Of a stretch of 7,531 nt of DNA, positions 1 through 5,175 are shown in pieces. The position numbers were made by a program, and so were the translations under genes. This DNA comes from Deltaproteobacteria bacterium (GTDB lineage Bacteria; Myxococcota_A; UBA9160), in the NCBI GenBank assembly GCA_003520425.1, contig DOUU01000377.1, positions 23,506 to 31,036 of the forward strand. Reading direction: 5' to 3'. Each line of letters begins with the position of its first letter. The first letter of the stretch is position 1. Under the pieces are notes generated by a model. The model saw nothing but the letters and a program-made list of their open reading frames with translations, searched no databases and was not told the origin of the DNA.

Positions 1-585
1 CGCCCGCTCTATTGCGGCCTCGCTGGCATGCTGATCGGCGGCGCCGGCGGGGTGGGCGTCCAGGCCGGAGTCCATGGCTGGCACGCGTCGGCCGGGACGC
101 TCGGGGCGGGGGCCGCGATCGGCGCCGTGACCGGCTGGATTCTCGGTGCGGGCACCTGCCTTGCGCTCTACAAGGAAGAGAAGAAGGAGGCTCCGCCCCC
201 GCCCCCGCCGCCCCCGAAGGCTGAGCCTGCGCCGCCGCCGCCCAAGGAGAAGATCGTCCTGCGCGGAGTGAACTTCGATTTCGACAAGGCGACGATCCGG
301 CCCGACGCCAAAGTGATCCTGGATGAGGCCGCGGCCATCCTGAAGCGCAACCCCGACGTGCGGGTCAACGTGGACGGCTACACCGACGGCATCGGCACGA
401 AGGAGTACAACCAGAAGCTCTCCGAACGCCGTGCCGCGGCCGTGGCCGACTACCTGGGGACCGCGGGCGTCGACAGGTCTCACCTCACTCCGAGAGGCTT
501 CGGAATGAGCAACCCCGTCGACAGCAACAAGACCAAGGAAGGGCGCGCCAAGAACCGGCGCGTCGAGCTCCTCGTCGGCGAATAG
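1..585 (+). CDS. OmpA-family peptidoglycan-binding protein, 5'-truncated by the window edge
   Basis: The frame is open from base 1 to a TAG at 583-585 (194 visible residues). An ATG lies at 28, but the open frame continues to the edge, so the real start is probably outside. Residues about 6-57 are glycine/alanine-rich and hydrophobic with small-residue spacing (GGAGGVG, GAGAAIGAV), like a glycine-zipper membrane segment. A charged KEEKKE stretch and a proline-rich linker with eight consecutive prolines follow (about 64-81). Residues about 88-192 are an OmpA C-terminal domain: FDFDKATI, then GYTDGIGTKEYN, SERRAAAV and NRRVELLV. In this family Asp of the TDG motif (D129 here) and the Arg of the SERR helix (R144) bind diaminopimelate of peptidoglycan. 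The likely role is tethering the membrane to the cell wall. It is convergent with the downstream phosphatase, only 21 bp away. The domain call is firm; the membrane topology and full length are not visible. Confidence 0.9.
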   Translation, partial: RPLYCGLAGMLIGGAGGVGVQAGVHGWHASAGTLGAGAAIGAVTGWILGAGTCLALYKEEKKEAPPPPPPPPKAEPAPPPPKEKIVLRGVNFDFDKATIRPDAKVILDEAAAILKRNPDVRVNVDGYTDGIGTKEYNQKLSERRAAAVADYLGTAGVDRSHLTPRGFGMSNPVDSNKTKEGRAKNRRVELLVGE

Positions 586-593
586 CGGCTCGA

Positions 594-627
594 GAGGAGG
601 CGGGCTCTAGCGCAGCCTCGCCTCCTC
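594..627. terminator. Palindrome between convergent genes, possible bidirectional terminator
   Basis: GAGGAGGCG at 594-602 is perfectly complementary to CGCCTCCTC at 619-627, a 9-bp stem with a loop of about 16 nt. It lies between the stop of the OmpA-domain gene (585) and the phosphatase and covers the phosphatase stop codon (607-609). Neither side has a T-tract, so classical intrinsic termination is not assured. The position at a tail-to-tail junction is what suggests the role. Confidence 0.45.
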
Positions 628-1287
628 CAGGTGCGCCACCTCGTTGAATCGGGTGAGCGACCACACGCCGCCGTGTTGGCCGAGGGGTCGCGCCTGCACG
701 ACCGAGTAGGCGGCGAGTTCGCTCTCGAAGCGGATCCACTCCCAGGGCACAGGCGAAACGTCGAGCAGATGGGTGATCAGCACGGCGTTGGTTCCGCCGT
801 GGGCGACCACCACGAGGGAGAGCTGCCTTGGGGGGAGCCGCCAGACCGTGAACTCGCCCTTGCGCTCGGGGGTCATGGCATGACGCGCGAGGATCCCGCT
901 CATTCCCCGCGTCACGCGGGCGTGGAAATCGTGGAAGCTCTCTCCCTGCGGCCACCCGTCCCAGTGGCTCTCGAGCGGGCGGCGCATGGCCTCCATGAAG
1001 AAGTGGTCCACCTCGGGCTGGCTCATGCGCGGAGTCTTGATCCCGATCTCCGCCAGGGCATCGAGCGTCACGGGCGCAACGCCGCAGAGCCGCGCCAGCG
1101 GGTCCGCGGTCTCCCGCGCGCGCCGCAGCGGGCTCACATAGATGGCGTCGATGCGCTCGGCCCCGAGGATGCGCGCCGCAGCCTCGGCCTGTGCGTGGCC
1201 TCGCGCGGTGAGTCCCGCGTCGTCGACCGAAAGCCCGCCGGCGGGAAACCAGTCGGGTTCGCCATGGCGCAAGAGGACGATGCGCAC
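607..1287 (-). CDS. Histidine phosphatase family protein (phosphoglycerate mutase-like)
   Basis: This is a 226-aa protein of the histidine phosphatase superfamily, which transfers phosphate from a small-molecule or protein substrate to an active-site histidine. The signature is at the extreme N-terminus: VRIVLLRHGEPDW, with R7, H8 (nucleophile) and G9. Further family elements are LTARGHAQAEAAA (about 26-38), SPLRRARETA (52-61, second phosphate-binding Arg) and VVAHGGTNAVL (160-170, second catalytic His H163). The GTG start at 1287-1285 is chosen because a near-perfect Shine-Dalgarno, GAGGAGG, lies 5 nt upstream (complement of 1293-1299) and because the family begins right at this beta strand. 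A much longer in-frame ORF reaches 1842, but the added Arg/Pro-rich sequence looks non-coding. Length is normal for a cofactor-independent phosphatase. The substrate cannot be told from sequence; the insert between motifs (about 85-150) resembles broad-specificity members rather than true glycolytic mutases. A gamma-glutamyltransferase remnant lies 98 bp upstream on the same strand. Confidence 0.9.
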   Translation of the reverse strand: MRIVLLRHGEPDWFPAGGLSVDDAGLTARGHAQAEAAARILGAERIDAIYVSPLRRARETADPLARLCGVAPVTLDALAEIGIKTPRMSQPEVDHFFMEAMRRPLESHWDGWPQGESFHDFHARVTRGMSGILARHAMTPERKGEFTVWRLPPRQLSLVVVAHGGTNAVLITHLLDVSPVPWEWIRFESELAAYSVVQARPLGQHGGVWSLTRFNEVAHLEEARLR

Positions 1288-1292
1288 GAGGG

Positions 1293-1299
1293 CCTCCTC
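1293..1299 (-). promoter_or_regulatory. Strong Shine-Dalgarno that fixes the phosphatase GTG start
   Basis: On the minus strand the sequence reads GAGGAGG, then CCCTC, then GTG. The 5-nt spacing and 7-base match to the anti-Shine-Dalgarno decide the start at 1287 over longer in-frame ATG options. Confidence 0.8.
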
Positions 1300-1325
1300 G
1301 CGCAGCCGGGCCTCGCGCCGCGCCT

Positions 1326-1381
1326 GGGCCCCGGGCCCCGGAGCGGGCGGGCTCGTGGGCGAAGGCCGGCCCGCCGGCCTT
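1326..1381. repeat. GC-rich inverted and tandem repeats in the remnant-phosphatase gap
   Basis: AAGGCCGG at 1362-1369 pairs perfectly with CCGGCCTT at 1374-1381 around a 4-nt loop. It lies just downstream (minus strand) of the stop of the gamma-glutamyltransferase remnant. Next to it, GGGCCCC occurs twice in tandem at 1326-1339. No T-run follows the hairpin on either strand. It may be an old terminator or attenuator of the remnant gene, or simply GC-rich spacer. Confidence 0.4.
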
Positions 1382-1385
1382 GCCG

Positions 1386-1577
1386 TCACGGGTAGATCCC
1401 CAAGGCGCAGCCGTCCTCGCGACGGTCGCTCGCGCCGACCAAGACGCCGCGCAGCATCTCGATCCCGGCGGCTGCGGCCTGGGGGACGCTTGCGCAGACC
1501 ATGCCCCGCCGTGCGAGGACGCACGCGCGTTCGCTCCGAAGGCGGGAGGGGGGGAGCTTGCGCAGGCTCGGGAACAT
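1386..1577 (-). pseudogene. Gamma-glutamyltransferase remnant, N- and C-terminal ends fused by internal deletion
   Basis: This 63-codon minus-strand ORF (ATG at 1577-1575, TGA at 1388-1386) carries two recognisable ends of gamma-glutamyltransferase. Residues about 20-43 read ACVLARRGMVCASVPQ followed by AAAAGIEMLRG. That matches the family's N-terminal block, which normally runs GMV-x-[AS]-x-x-P-x-A-x-x-A-G-x-x-x-L-x-x-GGNAVDAA. Instead of GGNAVDAA, the sequence goes straight into VLVGASDRREDG and CALGIYP, which matches the family's C-terminus (GASDPRR-x-G-A-A-x-G). Everything between is missing, including the self-processing and nucleophilic Thr and the glutamate-binding residues; the family is usually about 530-580 aa. 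The product cannot be an active enzyme. No other frame through the junction restores GGNAVDAA, so a simple frameshift does not explain it; an in-frame deletion of roughly 1.4 kb does. No clear ribosome-binding site precedes the ATG, and the frame is open back to a stop at 1643-1641. An assembly collapse is an alternative to a true genomic deletion. Confidence 0.6.
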
Positions 1578-1762
1578 GAGAGCGGATGCTAGCCGCACGT
1601 CGCGCTGGTGGCGGTCGACCTCGGGGCCGCGAGCGGCGACTCACCGCGAAGACGCGCCCAAAGACCCGAGCCGCTCCGCCGCCCAAAGGTCGGGCGGACG
1701 CACGGATCAAGCGGCGCCTCCGCCCGGCCGATTCTTGCGTCCGGGAGTCACGAGGGAAGTGC

Positions 1763-2299
1763 ATGACCGACATCGTGTCTACCGGGCGCGGGCCGGCCGC
1801 GGCCACGCCCGCGGGGGATGCCAAGCCGGAGGATTTCTCCACGGGTCCGCAGCGGCCTGACGCGGTCTCATCCGGGCCGGCCGAAGGCCTCCGCGATCAG
1901 GTCCGCGTTCCCTCGCGCTACCGCGTACACCTCTTGCCCGACGCCAAGCCGACCGAGCGCGGGATCGTCTACCGCAGGGGCGAGGATCGCTTCCTGCTCG
2001 CGTGGTCGCGGGTCGAGCACGCGCTTGGGGCCGAGGTGGGCGAGCCCGAGGGCGTGCGCACCATCGTCTTCGACCTGGCTCTCGAAGTGACCGGGGCAGA
2101 GTGCGTGGTCTGTCGCCTCGATGCGGAGCCCGGCGACGAGGCGATTGCGGTCGCGCGCGCGATCCAGCTCGGGATCGGACGGGAGCGCTGCTCCCCTTCC
2201 CTGCGCGCCCTCGCGGCGGAGGGGCTCCCGACGCGCTGCTACTCGGACCTTGAGACCCTCTCCGAAGCGAACCTCGAGACGCTCCGCTTCCGCTTCTAG
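1763..2299 (+). CDS. Hypothetical protein, 178 aa, unrecognised
   Basis: I do not recognise this family. The ATG at 1763 is preferred: GAGG lies 7 nt upstream at 1752-1755, and the in-frame extension back to 1586 is Arg-rich and non-protein-like. The first ~48 residues are low in complexity (Thr, Ala, Pro, Gly, Asp), probably disordered. Residues about 49-178 look like a compact alpha/beta domain. Alternating strands include RYRVHLL, GIVYRR, RFLLAWSRV, TIVFDLALEV and ECVVCRLD, and two helices follow (DEAIAVARAIQLGI and SPSLRALAAEG). There is one CxxC pair (C114, C117) plus C143 and C159. No signal peptide or membrane segment is visible, so it is likely cytoplasmic. It is divergent from the gamma-glutamyltransferase remnant and ends 69 bp before the next gene, so cotranscription with the hydratase homolog is possible. 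GC-rich third positions and clean protein-like sequence support real coding. Confidence 0.75.
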   Translation: MTDIVSTGRGPAAATPAGDAKPEDFSTGPQRPDAVSSGPAEGLRDQVRVPSRYRVHLLPDAKPTERGIVYRRGEDRFLLAWSRVEHALGAEVGEPEGVRTIVFDLALEVTGAECVVCRLDAEPGDEAIAVARAIQLGIGRERCSPSLRALAAEGLPTRCYSDLETLSEANLETLRFRF

Positions 2300-2368
2300 G
2301 TGCGGACCCGCCCGTCGCAGTGGGCACCGCCTCCCTGCGCAAGCCTCCCGCCGCTAGGCTCGCTCCTC

Positions 2369-3154
2369 GTGGGTGGACGCATCGAAGTGAGAAAAGAGGG
2401 CGCCCTCGGCTGGATCGTGTTCGATCACCCCGAGCGCCGAAACGCGATCTCCGAGCAGATGTGGCGTGCGCTGCCGCAAGCCGCAGCCGGGCTTGCCACG
2501 GATCCCACCGTGCGCGTCGTCGTGCTGCGCGGCGCAGGGGATGTCGCCTTCGTCTCCGGTGCGGACATCTCCGAGTTTGAGCGCATCCGCACCGGCGGAG
2601 CCGCGGCAGGCGACTATGACGCACTCACCGACGCGGCGTTCTCGGCTTTGCTCGCTCTGCCCAAGCCCGTGATCGCCCTGGTGCACGGATTCTGCGTGGG
2701 CGGCGGCCTCGCCCTCGCGCTCACCGCGGATCTGCGCTTTGCGAGCGAGGATGCACGCTTCGCGATTCCCGCCGCGCGGCTCGGCCTCGGCTACGGCGAG
2801 GCGGGGATTCGCACCCTCGTGAGCCTCGTCGGACCTTCCTTCGCGAAGGAGATCCTCTTCTCCGCGCGCCTGTTCGACGCGCCGGAAGCCCTCCGCATGG
2901 GTCTTGTGAACGGAGTCTTTCCGAAGGCCGCGCTGGATGAGGCCGTGCGAAGCCGGGCCCAAGCCATCGCCGAGAACGCGCCCCTTACGCTCGCCGCCGT
3001 GAAGCGCGTGGTGGCCGAGCTCGGGCGGGACGAGGCGCTGCGCGACCCGGCGGGCACGGCCGCCGCGATCCGCGCCTGCTTTGAGAGTAGAGACTACCGA
3101 GAAGGGGTGCGCGCCTTCCTCGAGAAGCGGCGGCCGCGCTTCGAGGGACGCTAA
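2369..3154 (+). CDS. Enoyl-CoA hydratase/isomerase superfamily protein (atypical active site)
   Basis: This 261-aa crotonase-fold protein has the usual length for the family. Residues 11-27 (GALGWIVFDHPERRNAI) form the N-terminal strand and NA motif. SGADISEF (63-70) is the first oxyanion-hole segment and GFCVGGGLALAL (107-118) carries the second. FAIPAARLGLGYG (131-143) and LVGPSFAKEILFSARLFDA follow, then a C-terminal helical region ending SRDYREGVRAFLEKRRP. In classical hydratases, Glu144 and Glu164 (rat numbering) activate water; the aligned positions here are A115 and A135. The overall sequence resembles a bacterial subgroup that I recall having the same GIPAARLGLGYG pattern, so the loss is probably subfamily-wide rather than a mutation. 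Hydration by the standard mechanism is therefore doubtful; an isomerase, thioesterase-like or other acyl-CoA reaction is possible. The GTG at 2369 gives a family-typical N-terminus. A GTG at 2300, directly after the previous stop, is the alternative; neither has a strong ribosome-binding site. Confidence 0.88.
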   Translation: MGGRIEVRKEGALGWIVFDHPERRNAISEQMWRALPQAAAGLATDPTVRVVVLRGAGDVAFVSGADISEFERIRTGGAAAGDYDALTDAAFSALLALPKPVIALVHGFCVGGGLALALTADLRFASEDARFAIPAARLGLGYGEAGIRTLVSLVGPSFAKEILFSARLFDAPEALRMGLVNGVFPKAALDEAVRSRAQAIAENAPLTLAAVKRVVAELGRDEALRDPAGTAAAIRACFESRDYREGVRAFLEKRRPRFEGR

Positions 3155-3226
3155 GGCCTTGGGCCGGCGTTGGTCCGCGGGAAGGCCTGCGCTATCCAAC
3201 GGCCCGTTCCCAGCGGGAGAACCCCC

Positions 3227-4315
3227 ATGTCCTTGAGCCCGCGCCGCCGCGTGGCCGTGGTGGGCGCGACCGGCGTCGCCGGTCAGCAGTTCCTCGTGTC
3301 CCTCGACCGGCATCCGTGGTTTCAACTGACGGCTCTTGCCGCGAGCGCGCGCAGCGCGGGCAAGCCCTACCGCGCTGCGATCACGAACGAGCGCGGGCAC
3401 CTGCAATGGGGTTGCGAGGAGCCCCTCCCCGCGGCGTTCGCCGAGAAGGTCGTGGTCGATGCGAGTCGCCTCGACCTCGGCGAGGTCGACCTTGTCTTCT
3501 CCGCGGTCGAGAGCGGAGCGGCCCGGGCACTGGAGGAACGCATGGCTCCCCACGTGCCGGTGATCTCGACGTCTTCGGCCTTCCGCTACGAAGAGGACGT
3601 TCCGATCCTCGTGCCGGGAGTCAATCCCGACCACGCTTCGTTGGTGAAGCGCCAGCAGCGCGAGCGCCGCTGGCGCGGGTTCGTGGCGCCGATCCCGAAC
3701 TGCACGGCCACCGGCCTCGTGACGGCGCTCGCGCCGCTTGAGCGCCAGTTCGGACTGCGCTCGGTCATCATGACATCGATGCAGGCACTCTCGGGGGCGG
3801 GCCGCAGCCCGGGGGTGGCCGGGCTCGACATCCTCGACAACGTCATCCCCTACATCCCGAAGGAGGAGGAGAAGGTCGAGCTCGAGACCCGCAAGATTCT
3901 CGGCACCCGGGAAGGCGATCGCATCGTTCCTCTTGGGCTCCCGGTCTCCGCCACCTGCACCCGGGTCAATGTTCGGGACGGACATACCGAGGCGGTGTTC
4001 GCAAGCCTTGACCGCAAGGCGAGCCTCGACGAGGTGGCGCAGGCGCTCCGGGCCTTCGGCCGGGAGTTCACGGATCTCGGCCTCCCCTCGTCCCCTCCCG
4101 AGCTCGTGCATGTGACCGACGACCCCTACCGCCCGCAGCCGCGCATCGACCGCCGCATCAACGACGGCATGACGACCGTGGTGGGTCGGCTGCGCGAGGA
4201 CCCGGCGCTCGAGCACGGTGTCAAGTTCGTCCTTCTCTCCCACAACACGAAGATGGGTGCCGCCAAGGGCGCGATCCTCGTGGCCGAGCACCTCGTCCAC
4301 CAGGGCTTGGCATGA
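3227..4315 (+). CDS. asd: Aspartate-semialdehyde dehydrogenase, archaeal/fungal type
   Basis: The enzyme reduces aspartyl-4-phosphate to aspartate semialdehyde with NADPH, at the branch to lysine/diaminopimelate, threonine and methionine. The 362-aa protein opens with a Rossmann motif, VAVVGATGVAGQQF (9-22). PIPNCTATGLVTALAPL (155-171) contains the active-site C159, and RVNVRDGHTEAVF (246-258) contains the likely catalytic H253. The block SMQALSGAGRSPGVAGLDIL (184-203), followed by DNVIPYIPKEEEKVELET, is the signature of the archaeal/fungal form (like Methanocaldococcus and yeast). The common bacterial form has a different cysteine context (GNCT) and substrate loop. All key residues are present. 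The ATG at 3227 is supported by GGGAG at 3215-3219, 7 nt upstream; an in-frame extension to 3170 looks non-coding. It starts 72 bp after the hydratase homolog and may have its own promoter. No other lysine or threonine pathway gene is visible here. Confidence 0.93.
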   Translation: MSLSPRRRVAVVGATGVAGQQFLVSLDRHPWFQLTALAASARSAGKPYRAAITNERGHLQWGCEEPLPAAFAEKVVVDASRLDLGEVDLVFSAVESGAARALEERMAPHVPVISTSSAFRYEEDVPILVPGVNPDHASLVKRQQRERRWRGFVAPIPNCTATGLVTALAPLERQFGLRSVIMTSMQALSGAGRSPGVAGLDILDNVIPYIPKEEEKVELETRKILGTREGDRIVPLGLPVSATCTRVNVRDGHTEAVFASLDRKASLDEVAQALRAFGREFTDLGLPSSPPELVHVTDDPYRPQPRIDRRINDGMTTVVGRLREDPALEHGVKFVLLSHNTKMGAAKGAILVAEHLVHQGLA

Positions 4316-4412
4316 GCCGAGGGCCTTTCGTGAGGCGGACAGCGCAGTGGGGTCGCATCGCCCCGGAATGATCCACTCGAGCGGCGTCACAGAACTTTTC
4401 CGAAATGCCCTA

Positions 4413-4443
4413 TTGACTTGCTGGCCTTCCCAAGGAATCTATG
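4413..4443 (+). promoter_or_regulatory. Possible sigma-70-type promoter for the Pal-like gene
   Basis: The 240-bp gap 4316-4555 contains a stretch that is AT-richer than its surroundings. TTGACT at 4413-4418 matches the -35 consensus in five of six bases. The best -10 candidate is TCTATG at 4438-4443, a weak match with a long 19-bp spacer. If used, the transcript would have a leader of about 100 nt before the ATG at 4556. Nothing else recognisable lies in this gap. Confidence 0.35.
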
Positions 4444-4555
4444 GGCCACCGAACCGATTTTGGCGCGCCAGACCCTGCCGGCGCGCGGTCGAACGGGCGG
4501 GTGTGCCGCCCGGGGTGAGTGCGCATTTGCAGGATGGGAGGTCCGAGGGGACCAG

Positions 4556-5062
4556 ATGAGACAGCGATCGATCTTTCGAATCGCGATCGTTCCGATCGCG
4601 GCCGCTTCCCTCGTCGCGGGGATGGCGTGCTCCGAGAAGAAGCCGACGGAGAAGCCTTCCACAAGCTCGCGCGAGTTCAGTGAAGGCCGCTCGACAGCAC
4701 CGGAGACCCTCGGACCGCAGCGCAGCCCGGACCTCCAGACGGTCTACTTTGACTTCGACCGCTCCGACATTCGTGCGGATCAACAGCCTGTCCTGAAAGG
4801 CAACGCTGCGGCCATCCAGAAGCACACGGACTGGAGGCTGATCACGATCGAGGGTCACTGCGATGAGCGCGGAACCGAGGAGTACAACCTCGCGCTCGGC
4901 GATCGTCGCGCAACGTCCTCGAAGACCTATCTCGAGAACCTCGGCATCGCGGGTACGAAGCTCACGACCGTGAGCCTCGGCAAGAGCCAGCCCGCAGTCG
5001 CCGGCCACGACGAGGCCGCGTGGGCGAAGAATCGCCGAGACGAGTTCCTGTACTCCAAATAG
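4556..5062 (+). CDS. pal: Peptidoglycan-associated lipoprotein (Pal-like)
   Basis: This 168-aa protein would be an outer-membrane lipoprotein that binds peptidoglycan; in other bacteria Pal works with TolB in the Tol-Pal system, which constricts the outer membrane at division. Residues 1-24 form a signal peptide: basic MRQRSIFR, then a hydrophobic core, ending AGMAC with C25 as the likely lipidated cysteine (the -3 Gly is not the usual Leu, so the lipobox is imperfect). A polar linker (26-58) follows. The OmpA/Pal domain (about 59-168) has VYFDFDRSDIR (63-73), GHCDERGTEEYNLALGDRRA (100-119) and a Pal-typical ending, GHDEAAWAKNRRDEF. D103 and R118 are the expected diaminopimelate contacts; Cys replaces the usual Thr in GHTDERG. 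The ATG at 4556 is fixed by GAGGGG at 4545-4550, 5 nt upstream; the ORF extending to 4418 reads through the probable promoter region. No tol genes are in the window. Confidence 0.9.
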   Translation: MRQRSIFRIAIVPIAAASLVAGMACSEKKPTEKPSTSSREFSEGRSTAPETLGPQRSPDLQTVYFDFDRSDIRADQQPVLKGNAAAIQKHTDWRLITIEGHCDERGTEEYNLALGDRRATSSKTYLENLGIAGTKLTTVSLGKSQPAVAGHDEAAWAKNRRDEFLYSK

Positions 5063-5070
5063 CAACCTGC

Positions 5071-5101
5071 GCGAGGGGGGCGAAGAGCGCCCGCCCCTCG
5101 C
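5071..5101 (+). terminator. Strong GC hairpin after the Pal-like gene
   Basis: GCGAGGGG (5071-5078) pairs with CCCCTCGC (5094-5101), and GGCG (5079-5082) continues the pairing with CGCC (5088-5091). The result is a stem of about 12 bp with a small two-base bulge and a loop of about five bases. It begins 9 bp after the stop codon. There is no downstream T-tract, so it may act as a Rho-independent-like terminator, an mRNA 3' stabiliser, or both. Confidence 0.5.
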
Positions 5102-5175
5102 CCTCTCGCGCGGCGGATCCCTTCGAGAACCGGGTGTGATACCGTGGGCGGAATCCATCGCCTGAGGTTCCACCC

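Noticed and set aside
631..1395. A 254-aa plus-strand frame opposite the phosphatase
   Set aside because: It is the antisense shadow of the phosphatase motifs and has no ribosome-binding site or domain.
1288..1842. N-terminal extension of the histidine phosphatase to an ATG at 1842
   Set aside because: The extra 185 residues are Arg/Pro-rich, overlap the remnant and the divergent 178-aa gene, and a near-perfect Shine-Dalgarno sits before the GTG at 1287.
2354..4390. A 678-aa open frame on the minus strand across the hydratase homolog and asd
   Set aside because: It is fully antisense to two genes with clear catalytic motifs, and its translation is low-complexity Arg/His/Gly-rich sequence without domain signals.
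4316..4555. Riboswitch or small RNA in the gap before the Pal-like gene
   Set aside because: No conserved aptamer-like pairing could be traced; only a possible promoter and the Shine-Dalgarno are visible.
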